Shown piece after piece: positions 11,071 through 22,202 of a stretch of 54,925 nt of DNA. The position numbers and the translations under genes are program-made. The first letter of the stretch is position 1. Each line of letters begins with the position of its first letter. Source of the DNA: Haplomitrium mnioides (taxonomy: Eukaryota > Marchantiophyta > Haplomitriopsida > Calobryales); contig JBNGIS010038616.1 in assembly GCA_049999725.1 (NCBI GenBank), positions 1 through 54,925 on the forward strand, written 5' to 3'. The notes beneath the pieces are model-generated. The model was not told where the DNA came from and did not search any database. It worked only from the letters and a program-made list of their open reading frames with translations.

Positions 11071-11731
11071 AAGAGAGAGCACCAAATATGATATCTTTCT
11101 TTGATTTGTTGCACGGGCTGACCCAAAGTAAAGATCCGGGAGGACCCACAATGCGCGAGAGAATTGTCAGAGTAAAGCTTTGCTTTCAGTCAAAAAAGAA
11201 AAAAACAATTGTAAGGTTGCCAGTCAAACAGAAAGTATTCGCCGCCTCTCCCTATTCACTATGCTCTCGATTGCGTTGGGTGAAAGGGCGTCCAAGACTT
11301 AGAACAACTCTGAAGTCTGTTCAGTGCTCGTTTCTTTGATGATGATGCTCCCGCTTTCGTGTGAATGTCAAACGCTATGGCAGAGGCCCACTTCTCTTTT
11401 GATGCTCACGCTACAGCAGCAGAGTGCGACGAGAAAGGACGGAGATTTGTCAGGAAACGCTCACTCAATTAGGCTCTAAGAGGGATTCTCTAATCACGAA
11501 ACTGGAATATTGCACACTTCCCAAACTTCACCGAACTACGTGTCGCCTTCTTTCTGGGAGACCATTTATTCCAATTTTTTAGTTCATTTGCTTGCAGATG
11601 ATGCCCGTGTGCAACGCAGACATTAGGCCATCGAAGTTTTGTGCTGTAAATACGTTTGTAAGCCGATTGTGCTCTAAAAGTATGTGAACTATTAAAGCCT
11701 GCAGTCCTGTTGCAGGTAGCAGGCATTCAAG
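9519..11731. other. Intergenic, 3' UTR of pectin acetylesterase and upstream of HEN1
   Basis: No coding exon recognised. It contains the AATAAA at 9633 and a (GA)n tract at 11039-11080 about 660 bp before the HEN1 start. Confidence 0.5.
11039..11080 (+). repeat. (GA)n microsatellite upstream of HEN1
   Basis: About 14 GA units followed by interrupted GAAA/GA. In plants such tracts often lie in promoters or 5' UTRs and can bind GAGA-type (BBR/BPC) factors. Any role here is inference. Confidence 0.9.
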
Positions 11732-14700
11732 ATGAGTTCTATGACTCCGAAGGCGAGGCTGTATCATGTGTATCCAGGGGGCCAGGGGTTGCGCTTTGAA
11801 ACAAAGCTACTACCGAGTGAAAGTTTGCCAGGAGAACTCTTCAAGACCAGTGCAGCTGGAGGCACATTTCGGTGTACCTTGTATCTGCCAGACGGCAATG
11901 CCATCGATTCAGATATATTTTCTCGCAAGAAGGATGCAGAACAGGATGCTGCACAACGTGCACTGGACAAGGTCAGTGGATTGCATGTTTTAATGATAGA
12001 TTATGTGCACATTCAAGGAATTCTTTGTGATTCAATTTTCTTGTCTAAGTCAAGTGTCTTAGTGTGGTTGGGGGCGGGAGGTGGAGGAGTAGGGGGAGTT
12101 TATTTGCATATGTTGTGACACAGAGAATGGGTATATTCGGAGTACAGTCAAAATAACGTTGAAGATTCAAGTCTAAGCATGTGCTGGTTTGATCAATGAA
12201 GCGCCCTGTTGACTGAGCAGATGACAGGTACAGCTTCAGTTCCAGAAACTCTCCAAGAGAAGTGGGAGTCTTTGTTGAAACGAACTGCTGATAACTTTTG
12301 TGCAAAGGTAAAATCCTCCATGTGTAGAAATCTGAAGTTGAATTATTGACCATAGCCTATTAGAGAAACAGCTTAGTTCGTCAGTTTAGAGGCTAGAATT
12401 TCTTCTTAGCTGAGTAGAATTTTGATGAGTTGGTGTTGGAATGCAGCGTGTGCTGACCAACAAGCCTCTAGTGGCTCACTTTAGAGCAGCAGTGCAGAGG
12501 AAAGGTCAAAGATATGGACAAGTCCCTGCATCTGTAGTTGTAACTTTCGACACAAAAATTAACAACATCTGCAAATCTATAAATCGAGCAACTGAGACAA
12601 TGCCCAGTTATGCATTAGCTATCATATGTCAGGCAGCCAGTTTATGCCCCTCCCTCAATGTTGACATTGACAACCTTTGCATCAGCAGAGCTGAACCTTT
12701 CACTGCGGAGGTTGAGCAGGAACTCCTGAAGGATCTCGTGGGCAGTAGTAAATCTGTTAAGCATGCTGAATCAGAAAAGGCTACCCACATGCATTTCATG
12801 GGTGTTTATATACCTGCGTCAACAGGCAAGATGGTGACATCTTATAATACCAATTTGCAGCCAGAGGAATATTATTTAGATATTCTGGCTCGCAAGCTAA
12901 ATGTTGGCGATGGTGGCAAGTTGCTCATATCAAGGCAACTTTTCTATCTTCCTCTGCTATTATTAGTCTAGTTTTCTTTATGACGAAGTAAAATAACCTA
13001 GCAAGAACAGTTACCTTTCTGTTGAGCTGTTCAATAATCATATTCGTCCTCCTTGTTGCGGATGCAGAGTTGTTGGAAAATTTCCAGCAGATATGCGTCT
13101 ATATTGGGCCACACCTGAGGCCTTGCCAAAAATAAAAATTCTTGAGACTGATCTGGTGCATTTGAAAGGTGAAATTCACCAAAATGACAAGAGTATCTTC
13201 AAAGGAATCATTAAAGAAGATAATACAGATGGAGAAAACACACAGTCAATTCTTAATTATAGGGCATCAACAATCGCTGGCATTCCTATACATGGCGACG
13301 CTATCTTGGCTTCTGTTGGTTGCAGTTGGAAATCTGAAGGAAATCTTTTCTCCAACGATGTTACTTTAAGTTGCTATAGCAGGTAATTCTTTTATCCAAT
13401 ACAGATAACTCTTTTCCTTTTGGCAAGCATCAAGAAAGAAAAACTGTATTACCTTTCAAACGTGGAACTTACAGCTGTAACATATGAGCAAGAAGATAAA
13501 TCTAGCACATAGTTAGTACACTTCTCAAAAAAAAAACTTGCACTTTTCATTTCTGTGATTTCCACACCTTAAATATTTGACTTGTTCCCTCTACTCCCAT
13601 GTGTATGGTATTGCAGTCCTTGTGTTCTTAGATCCATTTTGGGACTTGAAATTGATCAAGTCAAGTAAACTATCTGACAATTTTTTCTTTGGTTTTTGAC
13701 ACTACCATCCACCAATCAGGTGAGTGCAAAGTATTAAGAGCCCTAAACTTCGTAGGGTCTCCATAGGGAGCTCCATGAGTCTCATCCTATTTTATCCATT
13801 ACATTACTAACATTCACATTCTGTCTCCTTGTGTGGTATCCTCAGTGGATTTTTCTTCTGAAGGAGTAACAGTTTCTTTTGGAGCTTAGTAACTCTTTTT
13901 TGTTTGGTAGACATATGTGTGCAGCAAACCAAACCTTGGTACTTGTATCTGTGATGAGAATTCTCAGTGCCTTCAAGGATATATTTTATAATGGCTTGCG
14001 TTGTATTCTTGTTAATAGCAGTAATACTCTGCAGTTTTTGTGTCCTTTCAATTGTCCATCAGTTTTCATAAGTGCTTCCTAATGCTGTAATTGTTTTACA
14101 GGTTGTTTGTGGGAAAATTTCCTGAAGGATGCTATAAGGTGAGCAGGGGTGCAATCTTAGCTGCCAAGTTACCAACTTCTTTCTCATCTCGAGCTCAATG
14201 GCGTGGAATGATGCCTCGTAGTATCCTTTCAGAAGCTTTGCACCATCGTCATCTTCCTGAGCCAATCTTCTTCCTGGCATTGCCAAACAATGGGGAACTT
14301 GCAGAGTCTTTTAAGACTGACCGGCTCGTCAACAAGACACACATTGAAAGTTGTCCTCAGGATCTCGGTCAAAACAATAAAGAGAGTCGCAACAGCAGCC
14401 CAATATCACAACTTGAAGGACCTTTTCAATATAGTGTCACAGTTGAGTGGGAGAAAGGTTTTCCACGTGTTTATGACTCAGATGGTGGGCACAGAACTCA
14501 AGGTGATGCAATACAAAGTGCAGCTCTGAATGCGCTGCACCATAGTCCATCACAATTTGGGGAAACTTTCAACTTTCGTGATGGAATATGGGTTTCGGAT
14601 ATGCACACAGATGAAAGCTTTACTTCTTCAGAATGTAATACTGGTCATACACCGCAGCAAGACCCGATTTTTAAGCCCATTCTGGAGAATGACCAATTTG

Positions 14701-17700
14701 GGTTGATTGCCCCTGCTGGATCATTCGTGACTGTTCATTATGTGGCATTCCTACTTGAACCGGGTTCTTCAAACAGATGTGTTCCCATACTTGTTGAGAA
14801 GGTTTTAGATTTTGAATTTGAGCTTGGTATTGGTGCTGTTATTGCACCATTGGATGCACTGGTGGCTAAGATGCATGTAGAAGAAACAGTCACCTTCTAC
14901 ACATCGGTTCCGTCAACAAACTTACTGCTGGCAATTTCAGATGAATTTCCATATGATGCTGGCCGAATTGACCTTCGTATGCCACTTTCATTATTGTTAT
15001 TTATATCATGTAAATGTGTTAATTTAGTGGAGAAAAGCTGCTCAAATAAATTACCAAACGAGTTTTGGTCACTGGCATCTCTGTTTGACTGTAGAGTTTT
15101 TTTTTTTTTTTCTTAAAATCAGAGAAAAATATTTTATAAAGTTCAAATCCTTACAGGAATTTGTATTTCTTCTTGCAGAGTCGGCACTTCTGAAGTACAG
15201 TGTGAAACTCGTAAAATTTGTGGAGCCACAAGAAGAACGGATGGAAGCTGCATTTTTCAAGCCATCTCTTTCGAAGCAAAGGATGGAATTTGCACTGTCC
15301 TTGATTCGGAAACTGCAGGCAAAGTCATTGGTAATGTTGTTCTTGTTACCTGATCGGCTTGGAGTTCATGCATATCAACAGCTCTCCTTGTGCATAGATT
15401 TAATGCACAAGTATTTTGCTGAATGGCTTATTGTTTCTTATTGTTTCGAGCATGTATGTCAGGTTGATTTGGGATGCGGATCAGGGAGTTTGTTGGAGTA
15501 TATCTTGGAAAAGCCCACTGATCTGGTTGATGTAGCTGGTGTTGATATTTCGATGAAAGGTCTTTCACGTGCTGCAAAGGTGGGTAACATTGAAAGCAGA
15601 AAGATTTTCCTAGTCTGAAACAGGTCTCAAAAGTCATGTTTCCACCATGTAAGGAATTTCTCTGCTAGTGTTGATGAATTCAGTGATTGAAATTTCCATT
15701 CCTGCTTGAGGGTTCATTTCTACCCTCCTGCTCATTTCTATTCTATTCTATTCCTATCTATGCACAAATACAGTCATGTGGCTTGATGCAGTCATTATAT
15801 ACAAAACTGTCTGCCAAGCTTCAGACTTCTGAGCGACCTTTGAAGAAACTCACTTTATACGAGGGATCAATAGCGGACTTGGAACCAGTTTTGTATGGAT
15901 TTGATCTGGCCACCTGCATAGAGGTACTATTTGAAATGCAAGATTGCCACTTTAACAAACTTATAAATCCCCAGTGCCTCCTGACACCTTTCTATTGAAG
16001 AATTTATGACAAGAAAGCGGTCTTTTCTTTTTTCTTTTTTGACTGACAGCAAACAACGTTATTTACTTTCACGCATCACAGGAGCAACCTTGGCCAACAA
16101 TCAGGTTAAGCGGCAAAACCACCAGCCTATCAATCCCTTTCTAGATCTAGCCTAGAAAACATCAGCGACCCAATGCCTTCAATCGCTACTAACATCTAGA
16201 TTCCAATAACCATCTTCTCATCATGGATACAGAGCAAATGCCTGGCACCCCATGCTCTGTCAAAGGCTTCAAGAATGCTTTCTCTTTCTCTTCATTTTGA
16301 GCTTTCACCCTATTTTCTACAGGCATCATGCCAAGCTTCCTTTCTGTACTCGATCGTTCTCAGCCACATTTTCTTTTTTAGGCTGTACATTGTCATGTGG
16401 AACCTTGCTAGCACAATAACATTCCTAGATAGCCATATGGTATAAAAGTACTATTTCTCTTAGTAGGGACCAGATCTCATGAGCTACAGCCAATGCCTTC
16501 GGAATTCTGTTGCCTAGAATGCTTTGCAGCCAGGTTGGCTTCCACCTTTTGGTGCTCTCCCAAATGGAGAAAACTAATCTTTCAATGAGATTCCCTGCTC
16601 ATTTCCAGATAGTGCTGATCCTAGGACAAAGCCAAAAACAGGTAATAAAATCCCTAAGCAATTCCCCCTTGCAGCAGACACATCTGATATCAATCTCAAA
16701 GCCAGGTTTTTCTGCGTTTTTTTTCTCAAACACCCAATGCGCACCTCTTTGGACAATAAGCCACATTAATTAGGGCTCTTAAGCTCGCATCCCATATATC
16801 AGTCCATCTGAAGGAGCGTGTGGAATCAATCAATCCATGTACTTTCCAGTGTTCCAGGATGAACTGACGACCTTTCTTGGTGGAAGTGATCATTTCCCAT
16901 ATATTGAGTTGTTATGATGTGTGTAGGTTTTTCCTAGATTACTGCAGCTTTCATTTGGTTACCATCATTTGTTGTTGTGGTTTGTTTTACACTCATATTC
17001 ATGACTATATATAGTGACTTCCATATATTGACTTACCATTTTTTGCTTTGTAACTATATGCGAGCATGAGACACTCGTTTATGGCTTCGTTCTTTTATTA
17101 TTTGAACTTTCCATTTTTCGCCAACATAGCGTCTGCCTGAATAGGAACGTGATCAAATCGTTAGAGTTGGGCAAGCAATGGTTGGCTGGATATATTCACT
17201 GAAAATGGTTATTTACCAAAGCAATTTAGTTCTTTGGATTCAAATGCAGCTGTGAGGTTTCTTATTCTATGACAAGGCAGAAATTCATAGCTTATAATTC
17301 TCAATTTCCGTTATATTTGTTTCATGAAACTCAAGGATATCTTACTGTTTCTATCCTTCAGGTTGTTGAACACATGGATCCAGAGCCATTGAGCAGGCTT
17401 GGGAAATCTATTTTGGGAGGTCTTTGCCCAAAAGTACTCTTGGTGTCAACTCCCAACTTTGAATACAACCCTCTCTTACAGCGCACTACATGGGATCCTC
17501 TTACAAATTCCTTATTAGCTGTCTTGGAGAGTGCTACTCGAGAATCACCAGACAGCGGGACTTCTGCCGTGTGTACATTGAAGTCCAAGCTCAGAAATGA
17601 TGATCACAGGTTTGAATGGACAAGGGCACAATTTCGGATTTGGGCAGGTCAGTTAGCTGATGACTTTGGCTATTATGTTGAATTTGATGGTGTAGGTGGA

Positions 17701-17892
17701 AGTGGGGACGAGGATGGTCCAGGCTTTGCTTCTCAAATTGCTATCTTTACAAAGAAAGATATTTCCCTCCCATTGTACAGTCCTAATCACACTAAGTCGG
17801 CATCACATGCTACTGAGCCAGAAATCAGTTCAAATGGACATGGTCGCAAGCGTGTGTACACCCCAGTTTGGGAATGGAGGCTTGCCAAGTAG
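11732..17892 (+). CDS. HEN1: HEN1 small RNA 2'-O-methyltransferase, 9 exons
   Basis: Exons: 11732-11971, 12221-12307, 12447-12934, 13068-13382, 14102-14976, 15179-15330, 15463-15579, 15792-15923, 17362-17892; 2937 nt, 978 residues (Arabidopsis HEN1 is 942). The enzyme methylates the 3'-terminal ribose 2'-OH of miRNA and siRNA duplexes, protecting them from uridylation and decay. An N-terminal dsRNA-binding domain lies at about 8-80 ('FRCTLYLPDG...SRKKDAEQDAAQRALDK'), the La-motif-like region around 85-270 and a second dsRNA-binding region follows 'IHGDAILASVG' and 'CYKVSRGAILAAKLP'. An FKBP-like part precedes the methyltransferase (about 690-978). The SAM motif 'VDLGCGSG' is at 720-727. The four metal ligands are present: E802, E805, H806 ('EVVEHM', split by the last intron) and H884 ('DDHRFEW'). 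Intron 3 must use a GC donor (12935) to keep frame. Start is the first ATG in frame with the dsRBD. Confidence 0.95.
12935..13067 (+). other. GC-AG intron in HEN1
   Basis: The reading 'KLLIS-R-VVGKFP' expected from the family needs the donor AAG|GCAACT at 12935 and acceptor TGCAG at 13067. No in-frame GT alternative restores the conserved stretch. AG|GC donors are a known minor class spliced by the major spliceosome. Confidence 0.8.
16020..16920 (-). mobile_element. 5'-truncated LINE remnant in HEN1 intron 8
   Basis: On the minus strand the region ends in a poly(A)-like tract (plus-strand T-runs at 16020-16047). It encodes a reverse-transcriptase-associated zinc-binding region: 'DIRCVCCKGEL' followed by 'CFWLCPRISTIWK', then 'IPKALAVAHEIWSLLREIV' and 'WLSRNVIVLARFH'. 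A TGA follows 'STIWK' and frames shift, so it is dead. This is typical of the C-terminus of plant L1-type ORF2. Intron 8 (15924-17361) is by far the longest HEN1 intron because of it. Confidence 0.75.
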
Positions 17893-18540
17893 CAACTTTA
17901 TGTTTTAGTGTGAAAGTCAAATGTACATTGCTAGTTTATGAAAAAGCGCCATAGATTAGTATGAATTCAACAATTTTGCACAGAAGTTTTCATTTGGAGA
18001 GAAATATTGGCAGCTGGATAATGTAGCGAGTAGCGGAAGGTAGCAACAATCCAGTAGTATATGTTCTTCTGTCATAATAATCTGTCATAATAACATTCTT
18101 CCCTTTTAGGGAGTTTTTTCATCGTCTTTGATTTTTTCTTCCATAATTGTGTTGCTGCAGACGTAAAAATTTGCCTCGTTTACATGTGGCACACAGGGAG
18201 AACTAACAAAATTCTGAACTGTTTGTCTAGCAATGGTGCTTACAATTTGAGTGGGATGTCATATTTTTCAAAGCCTGTACAGTAAACAAAGGATAAGGTA
18301 CATACATTCGCGAGCGCTTTGTTTGGAGATTTGCCCTTTGGGGTCCAATCCAATTGTCCACGCTTATTTTTCAACATTTTCCTAAATTCGCCGTTTCCAT
18401 TCTATTCGGTGCTCTCCTAAAATTCACTTTCTATTCGCTTGTGTTGTTCATCGTCATTCATATTCTATTCGCTTCTGTAGTTAACTGTCACTAGTATACT
18501 GAGCTTCAGACAGTAGTATAAATGAGCTTTACAACAATAC
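17893..18540. other. Convergent 3' region between HEN1 and the selenium-binding gene
   Basis: The two stop codons face each other across 648 bp, which must hold both 3' UTRs. No coding sequence seen. Confidence 0.6.
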
Positions 18541-21459
18541 TCAAATCCAGATATCAGAAGTACAATCCCCCCCAGGATAGCGCATTTCATGCGCTAGTGC
18601 GGGCCCCCCGGGTTCATCCCCAAAGTCCACAAATAAGTCATTGTTGACGGTCAAACCGCCATGTTCATTGTCAACATCAATTTTGATGATGTGGGATCCT
18701 TTCTCGACCATGTCTGGGTAAAATTGCTTATCCCATGCACTGAATAGTGAGTTTGTCACATAGAGGCGCTTTCCGTCCAAGCTAAGCTGAATCATTTGTG
18801 GGCCTCCCCTTAGCTTATTTCCCTGCAACAAACCAAATAACATTATAAATGTAGGTCTGGCAAGAAACCTGTAAATCATTATTCACAAGAAAACTGTTTA
18901 CCTTAACATCAGTAACAGTTGATTGGTGCAGCTGACCATCAGGCTCCTCCACAAACACTGCACTACCTTGTCTGAAAAGGCCACCAAGCCATACTTGCCC
19001 AGTCAAATATGGTTTACTGGGATCTTCAATATTGTACTGCCTGATGTCTCCATGTAGCCAGTTTGAGAAGTACAGGAATCGATCATCCAGGGATATCAGA
19101 AAATCAGTGATTAGGCCTGGCATTTCAGGCAGAATCCAATTTTGAACCTTCAGATTTGGTACTGTTATGACAACCTGAAAAGAAGAGACAAAGAACAAAT
19201 TGGTGAGGCTTATGGGACAAACACCAATTCCAACGTTTATTTGCACTGAGAAGCTGGCACCATCATGATAGATCTCGATATAAAAAAACAATAAGCCTAG
19301 GTTGATGCATGGAAATATCTGTAACATCACGTACGAACACAAAGAACCTCAAAATAGCTTAGTTTGGGCAGTAATGCACCTGATGATCCCAAGTCCCATC
19401 ATCCTTCTTAAAAAAACGCACAATGGTGCCACTCAGAGCACATCCTACAAACCCTGTGTCCTTGTCTGGGTCATGTAAGAACCGAATCTGCATGAGGAAC
19501 AGAAAAGACAGTTTCCTTAAATAAAGTTATGGGTTGAGGGCTGCAAGCCGAATGCTTTTCAATCCTTCTCATTTATTGTAGAAGACAGGGGAAGACCCGT
19601 ACCTCGAGAGGAATGAGTCCACTATCACCCAAATCTAGTGTCTGTTTTAGAGTACCTCCTGGCCAGTCATACACATACAGCTCCTTCCCATATAAACCCT
19701 CCGCTACATGTCCAGGATTAAAGCCCTTTGAAAAAGCATGTGGTGCTCCCCAGGAGGAGCTTATCATGGTTTTATGGCGAGGCTGATACCAAAAGTCGTA
19801 TCCGAATGCTGGACTATGACCTTCCTGCTCCCATCTGTGAACGTGGGACATAAATTGAGCTCCACACTTGAACATCAGTCAACCATGATGATATCAGGCT
19901 CAACAAACAAATGACGCCTGATTGAGTTTTTTTCCAAACAGACATACCTTCCTTGCAGGTTGGATTCAGTATCCAAAAACAAAACCTGGCACTTGGACAA
20001 CAGTCAACCATAATACCAAGCTCAACAAACGAAAAAACGCCCGATTGAGATATTTGCCAAACAGACATACCTGTCTGTCACGTTGAATTCAGTATCCAGT
20101 AATAAAAACCCAGTTCGTGGACAACAGTCAACTATGATATCAAGCAACACAAACGAAATAACGCCCGATAGAGATTTTTGCCGAACAGACATACCTTCCT
20201 TTCACGTTGCATTCAGTTTCCAATAACAAAAACACAACACTTGGACAATACTCAACCATGATATATACTCAACAAACGAACTAACGCCCTACTGAGACTT
20301 TTCCCAAGCAGACATACCTTCCTTTCACGTTGCATTCAGTGCCCAATAACAAAAAACCCCGACACTTGGACAACAGTCAAACCATGATANNNNNNNNNNC
20401 AGACATAAGTTCCTTTCACGTTGCATTCAGTGTCCAATAACAAAAACCCAACACTAGGGCAACAGTCAACCATGATGTTAAGCTCAACAAACGAAATAAC
20501 CCAATTGCGATGTTTTCCAAACATAAATACCTTCCTTTCCCGATAAATTCAGTATCTAGTAACAAAAACCCAGCAATTGGACAACAGCCAACTATGATCA
20601 AGCTATTAACGGCCGATTGAGATTGTTCCCGAACAAACATACCTTCCTTTCACGTTGAATTCAGTATCCAATAACAAAAATCCAGCCCCTTTTGCATTTC
20701 CATTTTTATCTCCTAGGCAGGACACCATGATGTCGCCATTTGCCAAGCAATGTGCAGTGTGGGGGAATGCCAGCCCTGTCTTAGTTTCTATGTCCTCCGC
20801 TTCAACAACTTTATGTACAGACGGCGCCAAGGGATCCGTGACAGTATCCACGATGTAGATGCGGGATGAACTGAACAAAGGCACAGCGAGATTTTGGATT
20901 AGTGGACTGACACATCATATAAGTTTAATAATTCTTAGTAAACTTCGTACAATGAACATTTAGACATATTCTGTAAGATCGATTCAAGACATTTTAAAAG
21001 TAAATTGTACACACATGAGAGACGGCAAAACCAGAAAACGGCGCTGGGCCGATGAATCGCCATGACAAGAGCTGCAAGCGTTCCAACCAGAATGATGCAA
21101 CTCGTCGTTAAGATGTCCCACGACAAGCCTATGTATCACTGTTCCATACGTGGGAGAATGTTCATTCACATCAACTGTGGCCAAGTAGTCAGGCTTCTCT
21201 GTCCCTGTGCCTGCGGAATTCCGTGCGAAATCAAAATTCTTTGCAACTCATTTGGTCTCGCAAGCTAAGCAAACGCTGTTTCCATTCAAAGAACCAATTC
21301 ACCAATAAATGGTGGGAAGTTCCCGACGCATGAACGAGAGGAGAAAAAAATACCAGTATACACAGCTGTTACGTACACAATCTCCTCCCGTTGTCCAGCC
21401 TGCGCTTCCTTTGGGGTGGCGTAGCCAGGCCCGACAGCAACACAGCACGATGCAACCAT
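18541..21459 (-). CDS. SBP1: Selenium-binding protein / methanethiol oxidase, 7 exons
   Basis: Exons in transcription order: 21459-21354, 21210-21015, 20870-20643, 19834-19603, 19487-19380, 19174-18902, 18822-18541; 1425 nt, 474 residues (Arabidopsis SBP1 is 490). Introns are GT-AG with consistent phases. Marks: '[10 protein letters not shown]', 'IYVTAVYTG'-type strand, the metal/selenium-associated 'NACSSCHGD', '[13 protein letters not shown]', '[18 protein letters not shown]', '[18 protein letters not shown]', '[18 protein letters not shown]' and the C-terminus '[14 protein letters not shown]'. The family oxidises methanethiol to formaldehyde, hydrogen sulfide and peroxide in animals and bacteria; in plants it is tied to sulfur, selenium and cadmium responses. 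I chose the Met at 21459, which gives a short N-terminus like the family; the frame stays open upstream to 21594 and would add 45 residues. Intron 3 is a tandem array (separate entry). Confidence 0.94.
19863..20683 (-). repeat. 123-bp tandem array in intron 3 copying an exon end and 5' splice site
   Basis: Seven units, counting the real exon end, have boundaries at 20643, 20531, 20410, 20318, 20195, 20071 and 19948, plus a partial unit near 19863-19930. Each intronic unit repeats the last ~41 coding bases of exon 3 (encoding about '[13 protein letters not shown]') and the following donor. Four intronic units keep AG|GTATGT, the 20531 unit has GTATTT, and the 20410 unit has lost the GT. The commonest spacing is 123-124 bp. 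A 10-N gap at 20390-20399 sits inside the array. Confidence 0.9.
20390..20399. other. Assembly gap (10 N)
   Basis: Ten N inside the 123-bp array; the number of units is therefore a minimum estimate. Confidence 0.99.
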
Positions 21460-21749
21460 TGCGAAACCAACAGAGGTAGCTCTTAAGAAATTGTGTATGC
21501 GATTTCGACCAACTAGTAGGTGCAGGAAGTGGGAGACAGGGATAAAGAGAGATAGAGACAGGGGTTTAATGGAATCCTGCAAGAGTAGGTTCACTGAACC
21601 TGCCTAGGTTATTGTACACTGTAGGCGGAGATAAACTCGCACTGGACACCTGCTTGAGAGTTTGGGTCCCATGCGTCTGACGTTGGAGTTTGGGTGCGTC
21701 TTTCTAACCACTTTTCGATCTTTAGTGGCCAACGACTATGAAACCCATC

Positions 21750-21786
<37 letters not shown>

Positions 21787-22202
21787 TTTACGAATTCTGT
21801 GTGTGTGAGAGAGATAGAGAGAATTTTGTTTCTTTACGATTTCTGCCTCTCTGGTGGACTTCGAAACTTCGTTTATCAAATCATTCAATCAATTTCTCTC
21901 CCTGGAGAGACCCATCTTGGACTTTCGGTGTCTCTCTTGATCTCTGTGTATGCCAACTGCTGTCAAATCCGTAAACGTACTGTCCGAATTCCAAATATTG
22001 GAGAGCATTTCTTCAAGCTGATGAGAGGCACCTGATGTGATCGTAGGTCTGTGAAAGCATTGTAGGTTATTCTGACGAGTCGGGTCTTTGTTTTCTCCGT
22101 TCCCAAGAATCCCAACTGCATGATTTTTATGCTCGTAGTAGTGTGTTTGTTCATTGCCTGGGCTTTTCATCACATTTGCAGCATGTGTCATGGAAGATAA
22201 AC
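21460..22202. promoter_or_regulatory. Divergent promoter region between the selenium-binding gene and URM1
   Basis: 743 bp separate the two start codons, which point away from each other. The region holds a (GA)15 tract at 21752-21782 and a looser GT/GA tract to 21823. A shared bidirectional promoter is inferred from layout only. Confidence 0.5.
21752..21782 (+). repeat. (GA)15 microsatellite
   Basis: Perfect GA run between two divergent genes, comparable to the GA tract upstream of HEN1. Confidence 0.95.

Noticed and set aside
10948-11151. Short minus-strand proteins with SLSLSLSL runs
   Set aside because: Translation of the (GA)n microsatellite.
15085-15178. HEN1 exon 6 starting at the acceptor at 15155 ('EFVFLLAESALL')
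   Set aside because: That acceptor would need a phase-0 donor; the donor at 14977 is phase 1 and joins cleanly to 15179, giving 'RIDLQSALLKYSV', closer to the family.
19863-20642. Intronic repeat units as real extra exons of the selenium-binding gene
   Set aside because: The repeated ~41-bp segments would add repeated copies of one peptide absent from the family, and several carry stops or frame changes; they are treated as decoy donors until transcripts say otherwise.
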